Source: Bifidobacteriaceae bacterium
GTDB taxonomy: Bacteria; Actinomycetota; Actinomycetes; Actinomycetales; WQXJ01
Length of the DNA stretch: 5,135 bases
Assembly: GCA_031268115.1 (NCBI GenBank)
Contig: JAIRXV010000317.1
Coordinates: 1 to 5,135, forward strand
Reading direction: 5' to 3'
A program made the translations under genes and the position numbers. The notes under the pieces were generated by a model, which was given only the letters and a program-made list of their open reading frames with translations, was not told the DNA's origin and made no database searches. Below are positions 1-4,830 of this stretch, piece after piece (position 1 is the first letter of the stretch; every line of letters starts with the position of its first letter).

Positions 1-728
1 AACAATCCCAACGTAATGTATCGGATCTTGCCCCACGGGCCGGCCCCATCGATTGACGCGGCCTCGTACACATCATCGCCAATCGACTGCATCCCGGCCG
101 TGATCGAAAGGAAGGCGAACGGCCACGTCCGCCAGATGGCGACGGTTGCCGCCGCGAAAAACGCCTTATCGCCGAGCAACCAGAATTGCTGCTCTTCGAA
201 GAAGTGAAACGTGTCCACGAGGAGTTTATTGACCAGTCCGCCCTCGCGCTGGAACATGAACGACCACACAATGACACCGGCAAATACGGGCATCGCGTAG
301 GGCACCAAGAAGACGGTCCGGAGCATTCCTCGCGCGCGGAAGTTGTGCTGCAGGGTAACGGCCCCGGCGAATCCCAACCCCCAAGAAACCGCTACGACCA
401 CAAGCGCGTAGGCCAGGGTCACCCCGAAGGAGTGTATGAGGGCGGACCCCACGGAGGTGTTGAAGTCAAGGGCAGTGGCGTAGTTGGCCAGTCCTGCGAA
501 CGGGGCGTGAAACCACTGACGGATGTAGTACTGGTTGAGAGAAAAGAGGGAAGTGATCACACCCGACGCCATCGGCACCAGGTGTACCAGCAGCTCGAAT
601 GCCAGCGCCGCCCCAACAAAGAGATACGGGGTCGATCTGAGGCCGATGGCGCCGCGGCGTCTTCGGGGGAGTTTCGCGGCGGGCCGGCGCCGGGCCAGCG
701 GCCGCTCTTCGACGGTGGGCCTACTCAT
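1..728 (-). CDS. Carbohydrate ABC transporter permease, MalF/UgpA type (partial, 3' end outside window)
   Basis: This is an inner-membrane channel subunit of an importer that receives its ligand from the lipoprotein encoded just upstream. I translated 242 codons in frame from the ATG at 728-726, with no stop before the left edge. The cytoplasmic N-terminus is very basic (residues 13-26, many Arg). Hydrophobic segments lie at about 33-56, 98-124, 138-158 and 188-210. The last visible residues, from E222, read EAASIDGAGPWGKIRY, which matches the permease EAA loop that docks on the ATPase (EAA-x3-G). MalF/UgpA family proteins usually have about 290-320 residues, so roughly 50-80 are missing. The start is supported by AGGAAA (738-733) four bases upstream. 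The order binding protein then permease is typical of COG1653/COG1175 systems; the partner permease should follow off-window. No ATPase is present here, and such systems often share a MsiK-like ATPase encoded elsewhere. The family is secure and the substrate unknown. Confidence 0.93.
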   Translation of the reverse strand, partial: MSRPTVEERPLARRRPAAKLPRRRRGAIGLRSTPYLFVGAALAFELLVHLVPMASGVITSLFSLNQYYIRQWFHAPFAGLANYATALDFNTSVGSALIHSFGVTLAYALVVVAVSWGLGFAGAVTLQHNFRARGMLRTVFLVPYAMPVFAGVIVWSFMFQREGGLVNKLLVDTFHFFEEQQFWLLGDKAFFAAATVAIWRTWPFAFLSITAGMQSIGDDVYEAASIDGAGPWGKIRYITLGL

Positions 729-732
729 GGGA

Positions 733-738
733 TTTCCT
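733..738 (-). promoter_or_regulatory. Ribosome binding site of the permease gene
   Basis: On the minus strand AGGAAA stands four bases before the ATG at 728. It is a moderate Shine-Dalgarno match with short spacing, and it supports independent initiation after the 121-bp gap rather than coupling to the binding-protein stop codon. Confidence 0.5.
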
Positions 739-790
739 AGCTGTCGATATGAGGGATTCGACCGGATGGGTGGTGGCGCTCGGCAAAGCA

Positions 791-838
791 CCATGCGGGG
801 TGCGCTGCGCCCTTTCGACGCGGCGCACCCCATCATGG
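791..838 (-). repeat. Strong intercistronic inverted repeat between binding-protein and permease genes
   Basis: On the plus strand the arms GGGGTGCGC (797-805) and GCGCACCCC (823-831) are perfect complements. Pairing continues inward through 807-809 with 819-821 after one mismatch (806/822), leaving a 9-base loop (810-818). It continues outward as CCATG (791-795) with CATGG (834-838) across a small internal loop (796 against 832-833). The stem starts 12 bases downstream of the stop codon of the binding-protein gene and ends about 60 bases before the permease start. No U-tract follows in the direction of transcription, so it could be a leaky U-less terminator or a 3'-end mRNA-protecting stem. 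Either would raise binding-protein output over permease output, as in many sugar ABC operons. The structure is seen; the role is inferred. Confidence 0.75.
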
Positions 839-849
839 ACCGAGGAGCC

Positions 850-2211
850 TCACTTCTTCGGCATCATGTCCTGGGCGGCGTTCAGGGCCTCTTTGACCTG
901 ATCGAGGGTGATCGGTGAGCCGCTGGTTGCGGACTGGCCGATCAACCGACTGATCTCACCCCCGGCGTTGGTTTGGAATGCGTTGTTATCGCCCATGATA
1001 GGCAGGGCCTGCGAGCGATTGGACAGTATGTCGATGAAGGTCGCTGCCCATTCCTCGTCGGGCATGAAGTCCAGGCCCGCCCCTTCGATCACTGGGAGCA
1101 CACCGTAGGCGGCGTCGAGTGTCGCCAACGTGTCGTTGTCGGTCATGAACTGAACGAACGCTAGAGACTCCGCCTTGTGCTCGGTGTTCGCGAACACCGA
1201 GATGTTGGTCCCCGCGATCATGGATTGAATCGGTTCACCACCGGCAGATAGCGGATCTATCAGTGGCAGCGGGACGACGCCGAAATCATCGGTCGAGAGG
1301 CCCGAGTCGGCAATTCCGTTTATCACGGCGCCGTTCTGCTGGATGACCGTAGCGACCTTGCCCTGCAAGAAGTCGTTCATCGCATCGCCGCCCTCGGTCG
1401 ATTCGTAGGAGCCTGGGCTGACCACTCCTTTTTGATACAAATCGATCAGCTGCAGCGCGGTCTCGGCCATCCCATCGGTGTTCAGGGTCGCGTTGGCGTC
1501 GTCGTCAAAGGGCAACACGCCGTGCTGGCGGCCATAGATGAAGAGGAAGTGCATAAGCATCGAGTTGTTGGCTCCGGGATATGCCAGCCCGTAGACATTG
1601 TTCGATGGGTCGGTCAGCTGCTCCAGTTGCTCGACGTACTCGTTCCAAGTGGTGGGGGGCTCCAAGCCGGCATCGGCGTATAGCTTCTTGTTGTAGAACA
1701 GGCCGTAGACCTGCGAGTAGAGAGGCAGCGAGGTGATGGGATCCAGATCTGTGGTCGAGAACGCCGCGGGGATGAACTTGTCACGGCCCCCAACAGCCGC
1801 GAGGTCTTCCTCTGTGAAGGGCAAGAGGGCGCCGGTCGAACCATAGCGATAGGCGTTGGTGTTGCCGAAGTTCAACACGTCGGGACCGCGCATGGTGGTG
1901 GTGGCCGTGACAATCTGATCGTTGATTTCAGACCACGGAACGACCTCCAAGTCCACTTCGATACCGGTCTCCTCGGTAAACCGCGCAATCTGTTCGTTGA
2001 GAACCTCCTCGTCGAACGGCACAGAGGGGCCTTGGTTCGTGGCCCAATAGCTGATGGTGACACCGCTGGACAGACCCTCATCTCCAGGCTCAGATGTCCC
2101 AGACTCGGTCTCCGTTGCCGCTTCCTCGTCTGTGCTGTCCCCGGCGCACGCGCCCAAGGACGCCATAAGAGCGATGCCGGCAAAGGCGGCAAACATTCGG
2201 TTGGCTTTCAT
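850..2211 (-). CDS. Extracellular solute-binding lipoprotein of a carbohydrate ABC importer (UgpB/MalE-like, family 1)
   Basis: This 453-residue protein is the ligand-capturing component, anchored outside the membrane by lipid. It opens with a type II signal peptide: K2 and R5, a hydrophobic core at about 7-19, and lipobox LGAC with lipidated Cys22. An acidic, Ser/Thr-rich linker (about 24-48) leads to the mature domain, which begins VTISYWATNQ. Family 1 hallmarks include FTEETGIEVDLEVVPW (78-93), the YSQVYGLFYNKKLYADAGL stretch (165-183) followed by PPTTWNEY, FLQGKVATVIQQNG (281-294), and a C-terminal helical region. The length fits the family (about 410-450). I chose the ATG at 2211 because AGAAGGA precedes it by six bases and it starts exactly at the signal peptide. 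An upstream in-frame ATG (2424) would add 71 residues overlapping the dehydratase gene and bury the signal. The gene lies 80 bp after the dehydratase gene and 121 bp before the permease, probably in one operon. The ligand cannot be predicted: sugar, sugar acid or oligosaccharide are all possible. Confidence 0.95.
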   Translation of the reverse strand: MKANRMFAAFAGIALMASLGACAGDSTDEEAATETESGTSEPGDEGLSSGVTISYWATNQGPSVPFDEEVLNEQIARFTEETGIEVDLEVVPWSEINDQIVTATTTMRGPDVLNFGNTNAYRYGSTGALLPFTEEDLAAVGGRDKFIPAAFSTTDLDPITSLPLYSQVYGLFYNKKLYADAGLEPPTTWNEYVEQLEQLTDPSNNVYGLAYPGANNSMLMHFLFIYGRQHGVLPFDDDANATLNTDGMAETALQLIDLYQKGVVSPGSYESTEGGDAMNDFLQGKVATVIQQNGAVINGIADSGLSTDDFGVVPLPLIDPLSAGGEPIQSMIAGTNISVFANTEHKAESLAFVQFMTDNDTLATLDAAYGVLPVIEGAGLDFMPDEEWAATFIDILSNRSQALPIMGDNNAFQTNAGGEISRLIGQSATSGSPITLDQVKEALNAAQDMMPKK

Positions 2212-2217
2212 AGATAT

Positions 2218-2224
2218 TCCTTCT
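2218..2224 (-). promoter_or_regulatory. Ribosome binding site fixing the start of the solute-binding protein
   Basis: Minus-strand AGAAGGA lies six bases before the ATG at 2211. It decides in favour of this start over the longer in-frame ATG at 2424, which lies inside the dehydratase gene. Confidence 0.75.
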
Positions 2225-2291
2225 CGTAAGGTGGTGGACGTGTTGCCGCCCGCTTGGCGAATAGTGCTCCGGACGGCCTGGGTTGCGGCTT

Positions 2292-3515
2292 TCAGTGATG
2301 CATGGGCGGACGGGTGTATTGGAATCCGGCGTCGGAGCTGGCCGCCCATTCCCGAGCCAGGTCCTCGTTCAGGTTGTGGCCCAGACCAGGACGATCCGAC
2401 GGATAGAGGTAGCCGTCGCGCCAATCGAGCGGCTCATCGAGCAGCTGGATGTACGCGGGGTCCCGATAGTCGCCGTTGCCCTCCATGATGAGGAGATTCG
2501 GGCACGACACAGCGAGATGCTGAGATGCCGCGGGAGCAATCGGGCCGCCGAAAATGTGGGGTGTGATCTGAATCCCGTGTGCCTCCGCCAACGCGGCGAT
2601 CTTCTTTGACTCCAGCAGACCACCCACCTGGGTGACATCGAAGTTGAAGATCGCAGCGGCGCCGACCTCCGCCAGACGGGCGAATTCCCACTTGGAGCTG
2701 AGCCGCTCACCCGCCGCGATGGGGATTGACACCTTGGAGGCGACTCTCGCCATCTCGGTGGCCAACTCCGGGGGAACCGGCTCTTCGAACCAGAGCGGAT
2801 CGAAGCGTTCCAAGCGTCGAGCAAATCGAATGGCCCCAGCGGCGGTGAACTGCCCGTGGGTGCCGATCATGATGTCCGCGCGATCCCCAACCGCATCGCG
2901 GACTGAGCCGACTATCGTCTCAGCCCTCCTCAGCAATTCCTGAGTGGGCTCGATGGGCACCGGCTGAGAGGCGTAGGTGTCACCGCCCGTGAGAAGGGGA
3001 ACTGGGTCCAGTTTCAGCGCCGTGAACCCCTCGCGATCGACCATCTCGGCCGCGCGGCACCCAACCGCTGCCGGGTTCTCCCAGAAGCCCGCGTCTTCCT
3101 CTCCTGCGGCCGGCTTCAGGTAGGTATACATTCGGATCGCGTCACGGAACTTACCCCCCAGCAGGTCATAGACCGGAACACCCAGTGATTTGCCCAAGAT
3201 GTCCCACAGGGCTATGTCGATGCCTGAAAAGACGGCAGCCTTGGTGAGGTCCCCGGAGTGTGAGTAGTGGGCGTTGTAGACCCGGTGGTACAGAGCCTCA
3301 ATCGCTCGAGGGTCCGATCCAAGAACGAAGCCCTCAACGACGGCGCCTATGACTTTAGCCAGGACCGCTGGCGGGCAGAACACCGCCGATGTGAAGACTT
3401 CTCCGTATCCGCTGACTCCGGCGTCGGTGTCCAACCGCAGGAACACCCAGACGGGTCCGCCTACCGAAGGGTCTGGATTGGCGACGGAAAACACCTCGTA
3501 GCCTGTGACTTTCAT
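2292..3515 (-). CDS. Mandelate racemase/muconate lactonizing enzyme family protein, probable sugar-acid dehydratase (enolase superfamily)
   Basis: This 407-residue cytosolic enzyme probably abstracts the alpha proton of a sugar acid with Mg2+ help and eliminates water to give a 2-keto-3-deoxy acid. The N-terminal capping domain spans about 1-125 and includes GIDIALWDILGKSLGVPVYDLLGG (split here by domain: GIDIALWD 98-105, then LLGG at 118-121). The barrel follows, with ALKLDP at 166-171, GTHGQ at 218-222, WFEEPVPPE at 242-250 (E244 a metal ligand), AAGERL at 267-272 (E270 a metal ligand), D293 and H320 (TPH) as the likely His-Asp dyad, and E345. H220 matches the acid/base His of D-x-H-type dehydratases such as galactonate dehydratase, but the Asp two residues before it, normally the first metal ligand, is G218. 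The start at 3515 has GAGGAGG five bases upstream; an ATG 11 codons earlier has no comparable site. It is first in the leftward unit, ahead of the transporter genes, so it probably acts on the imported compound. Family is secure; substrate and even dehydratase versus isomerase activity are not. Confidence 0.9.
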   Translation of the reverse strand: MKVTGYEVFSVANPDPSVGGPVWVFLRLDTDAGVSGYGEVFTSAVFCPPAVLAKVIGAVVEGFVLGSDPRAIEALYHRVYNAHYSHSGDLTKAAVFSGIDIALWDILGKSLGVPVYDLLGGKFRDAIRMYTYLKPAAGEEDAGFWENPAAVGCRAAEMVDREGFTALKLDPVPLLTGGDTYASQPVPIEPTQELLRRAETIVGSVRDAVGDRADIMIGTHGQFTAAGAIRFARRLERFDPLWFEEPVPPELATEMARVASKVSIPIAAGERLSSKWEFARLAEVGAAAIFNFDVTQVGGLLESKKIAALAEAHGIQITPHIFGGPIAPAASQHLAVSCPNLLIMEGNGDYRDPAYIQLLDEPLDWRDGYLYPSDRPGLGHNLNEDLAREWAASSDAGFQYTRPPMHH

Positions 3516-3520
3516 ACGAT

Positions 3521-3527
3521 CCTCCTC
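3521..3527 (-). promoter_or_regulatory. Ribosome binding site of the enolase-superfamily gene
   Basis: Minus-strand GAGGAGG lies five bases before the ATG at 3515. It is the strongest Shine-Dalgarno site in the window and selects this start over the in-frame ATG at 3548, which would place the GAGGAGG inside the coding region. Confidence 0.8.
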
Positions 3528-3563
3528 GATCAACCGGGACTTGGGCAACAGGGCATCTTCGAC

Positions 3564-3578
3564 CCTGACACGATCAGG
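3564..3578. repeat. Inverted repeat CCTGA-N5-TCAGG in the leader of the leftward unit
   Basis: Perfect 5-base arms, CCTGA (3564-3568) and TCAGG (3574-3578), flank a 5-base centre. It lies about 50-60 bases before the dehydratase start and downstream of the predicted leftward promoter, where a bound repressor could block elongation or initiation. Arms this short can occur by chance, so operator status is only a suggestion. Confidence 0.3.
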
Positions 3579-3612
3579 ACAACCGCCCGTCGCCGCGTCA
3601 ACAGTCGCGCAG

Positions 3613-3642
3613 AGCTAACACCATATGTGTTCACTTTGTCAA
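3613..3642 (-). promoter_or_regulatory. Candidate promoter of the dehydratase-transporter unit
   Basis: Reading the minus strand, a perfect -35 hexamer TTGACA (3642-3637) is followed after 18 bases by TTAGCT (3618-3613), a weak -10 match. The region is locally AT-richer than its surroundings. Transcription would begin near 3605, giving a leader of about 90 bases before the ATG at 3515. The -35 match is what gives weight to this call; the -10 is poor, so the promoter may need an activator or the -10 may lie one or two bases off. Confidence 0.45.
3617..3631. repeat. Candidate operator: inverted repeat AACAC-CATAT-GTGTT
   Basis: This is a 15-bp element with perfect arms AACAC (3617-3621) and GTGTT (3627-3631) around CATAT. 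It sits between the -35 and -10 hexamers of the predicted leftward promoter, the classic place for repressor binding. The size and spacing fit dimeric helix-turn-helix regulators such as GntR- or LacI-family proteins, which often control sugar-acid genes, but the sequence does not let me name the family. Confidence 0.45.
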
Positions 3643-3645
3643 CTT

Positions 3646-3695
3646 CGACGGTGTGTTCGCCGTTTCCGAGGCGGTCACACCGGCTTCGACCGTCG
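3646..3695. repeat. Nested inverted and direct repeats in the divergent region
   Basis: CGACGGT (3646-3652) is complementary to ACCGTCG (3689-3695), and CGGTGTG (3649-3655) is complementary to CACACCG (3676-3682). CTTCGACGGT (3643-3652) also recurs as CTTCGACCGT (3684-3693), one base different, 41 bases on, which is close to four helical turns. It lies upstream of the predicted leftward promoter and could be a pair of protein sites on one helix face. In G/C-rich DNA such 7-base arms are not rare, so the evidence is suggestive only. Confidence 0.3.
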
Positions 3696-3805
3696 CCTCC
3701 GCTGAGGCTCCGTTGACCGTCATCGTCCATGTCATCAGGCATTTTGCCGCCGCTTTCCCAGGCTCTCCCCTAAGCTCCGGCGCCAGACCGAGCATCTCAA
3801 GGTGG

Positions 3806-3835
3806 CGGACGCGGGGTGGGGACTCGTGTTAACAT
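3806..3835 (+). promoter_or_regulatory. Weak candidate promoter of the DHDPS-SDR unit
   Basis: TAACAT (3830-3835) fits the actinobacterial -10 pattern TANNNT and lies in a palindromic GTTAAC (3828-3833), an AT-rich spot in G/C-rich surroundings. Eighteen bases upstream is CGGACG (3806-3811), sharing only the GAC core with TTGACA. The start would be near 3842, leaving a leader of about 55 bases. The -10 alone supports the call. Confidence 0.3.
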
Positions 3836-3845
3836 GTGCGCCCGA

Positions 3846-3876
3846 GGCCCTGTGAAGCTCGGAAGTCCTGTGGGCC
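3846..3876 (+). repeat. Inverted repeat in the predicted 5' leader of the DHDPS-family gene
   Basis: GGCCC (3846-3850) and GGGCC (3872-3876) are complementary, enclosing a 21-base loop. CCTGTG is directly repeated at 3849-3854 and 3867-3872. It would form just after the predicted start site and end about 20 bases before the ATG, so it could be an operator or a leader stem. The arms are short and the call is weak. Confidence 0.22.
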
Positions 3877-3888
3877 GTACCCGATCGC

Positions 3889-3893
3889 GAGGA
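3889..3893 (+). promoter_or_regulatory. Ribosome binding site of the DHDPS-family gene
   Basis: GAGGA lies four bases before the ATG at 3898. The next in-frame ATG (3910) would have it 16 bases away, so the first ATG is preferred. Confidence 0.6.
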
Positions 3894-3897
3894 CACC

Positions 3898-4779
3898 ATG
3901 ACAGACCCCATGCCGCGTCTCATCTGTGCCACAACCGTCCCTTTCGACGCGGCCGGCGATCTGGACGCAGCCGGGCTGACCCGGCTGTTTCAAGGGCTCG
4001 CCGAATCCGGCATAGGCGATGTGTTCACGCCCGGCACCACCGGTGAGTTCACCACCCTGGACGATGGCGAACGCTTGGCCGTCATTGAGGCCGCCTTGGC
4101 CACGTTCGGACCACCGCACGTCTACGCGCACGTGGGCGCGGCCTCGACCCGCCAAGCCGTGGCATTGGCACGCCGCGCCCGCGATCTGGGCGCAACGCGA
4201 TTCGCGGCCATCACCCCCTACTTTGTTGCGGCCGGGCCGACGGCCACCGCCGATTACTTCCGCTCGCTTGCCGAAGCAGTGCCAGAGGGCGAATTCTTCG
4301 TCTACGTCTTCCGGGATCGGGCGTCAACCGATGTCACTCCAACAGAAATGGCACACCTCGCCACCATCTCCGGAATCGCCGGTGCAAAAGTGTCTGGACT
4401 CGACACCCCCAGCGCACTGGAATACGTCAAGGCGGTCCCGGCCGGCTGGCCCGTCTACTCGGGCAATGACAGAGAGATGCTCCGGTTTGTGCGCGGTGGG
4501 GGTCAAGGCGCCGTCGCCGGGATTTCAGGCGTATTCCCCGAACCGTTTATCGCTGCGGCCGCCGCTTTGGATGACCCATCCACCACGGACCGCGCCCTCG
4601 CGGCAGTCCAAACGAGAATCGACCGCGCTGTCGATCTCACGCTGACCGGCGACTTCGCCATGTTGAAGGCCGGAGTCGCTTTGCGAGGGCTGCCTTCCGG
4701 GCCCCTTCGGATCGCCGTCGAAGCCCCTGATCGCGTAGCTGTCGATCGTCTCGCTGAGGCGATCGCGGCGACCGCCTGA
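3898..4779 (+). CDS. Dihydrodipicolinate synthase/N-acetylneuraminate lyase family protein, probable 2-keto-3-deoxy sugar-acid aldolase or dehydratase
   Basis: This 293-residue cytosolic (beta/alpha)8 enzyme has the normal family length (about 290-310). Class I Schiff-base chemistry is supported by GTTGE at 46-50 (pyruvate carboxylate binding), TPY at 106-108, Y136 (the family Tyr133 equivalent), R141 five residues on (the Arg138 equivalent), K164 in GAKVSGLD as the Schiff-base lysine, and GISGVFPEP at 208-216, which aligns with the GIS..N..P segment. The usual YNxPxR is YVFRDR here, and there is no lysA/dapB context, so a biosynthetic DapA role is unlikely. Next to a sugar-acid dehydratase-like gene and a sugar importer, the likely reactions are retro-aldol cleavage of a 2-keto-3-deoxy acid to pyruvate plus an aldehyde, or decarboxylating dehydration as in 5-keto-4-deoxyglucarate dehydratase. 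It is the first gene of the rightward unit, with 51 bp before the SDR gene. Family is secure; the reaction is inferred from context. Confidence 0.92.
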   Translation: MTDPMPRLICATTVPFDAAGDLDAAGLTRLFQGLAESGIGDVFTPGTTGEFTTLDDGERLAVIEAALATFGPPHVYAHVGAASTRQAVALARRARDLGATRFAAITPYFVAAGPTATADYFRSLAEAVPEGEFFVYVFRDRASTDVTPTEMAHLATISGIAGAKVSGLDTPSALEYVKAVPAGWPVYSGNDREMLRFVRGGGQGAVAGISGVFPEPFIAAAAALDDPSTTDRALAAVQTRIDRAVDLTLTGDFAMLKAGVALRGLPSGPLRIAVEAPDRVAVDRLAEAIAATA

Positions 4780-4816
4780 CCGACTACTGCCAAATCCAAC
4801 AAGCACCGCCAAGAGA

Positions 4817-4822
4817 AAAGGA
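4817..4822 (+). promoter_or_regulatory. Ribosome binding site of the SDR gene
   Basis: AAAGGA, in an A-rich stretch, lies eight bases before the ATG at 4831. It supports that start and a separate initiation event within the same transcript as the upstream gene; I see no terminator-like stem in the 51-bp gap. Confidence 0.65.
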
Positions 4823-4830
4823 AAACAATC

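Larger units (their letters stand above)
3516..3897. promoter_or_regulatory. Divergent intergenic control region between the two gene sets
   Basis: These 382 bases separate the dehydratase gene (leftward) from the DHDPS-family gene (rightward). I find no convincing gene here: the open frames that cross it lack a good ribosome site, run into the flanking genes, or have low-complexity Arg/Ser-rich translations. It contains a perfect -35 hexamer facing left, a weaker promoter candidate facing right, and several short inverted repeats (3564-3578, 3617-3631, 3646-3695, 3846-3876). The layout suggests that both units are controlled from here, probably by a ligand-responsive repressor encoded outside the window. 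Confidence 0.6.

Noticed and set aside
186..740. A plus-strand 184-codon open frame opposite the permease gene
   Set aside because: The translation is rich in Gly, Arg, His and Glu with no domain or hydrophobic pattern, while the opposite strand encodes a clear permease with an EAA loop. It is a shadow frame of G/C-rich DNA.
2212..2424. A 71-residue N-terminal extension of the binding protein from an upstream ATG
   Set aside because: It overlaps the end of the dehydratase gene, has no good ribosome site, and would bury the lipoprotein signal peptide. The ATG at 2211 has AGAAGGA at six bases.
3695..3708. Small hairpin GCCTC-CGCT-GAGGC as a terminator
   Set aside because: The stem is five pairs only, with no T-run on either strand, and no gene ends nearby on either strand.
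3530..3742. A minus-strand 70-codon open frame in the divergent region, possible leader peptide or small protein
   Set aside because: It has no convincing ribosome site, Arg/Asp-rich low-complexity sequence, and would have to be transcribed from upstream of the predicted promoter at 3613-3642.
3898..4779. Assignment as DapA, the lysine-biosynthesis 4-hydroxy-tetrahydrodipicolinate synthase
   Set aside because: The YNxPxR motif is altered, and the neighbours are sugar import, dehydratase and SDR genes rather than lysine or diaminopimelate genes.
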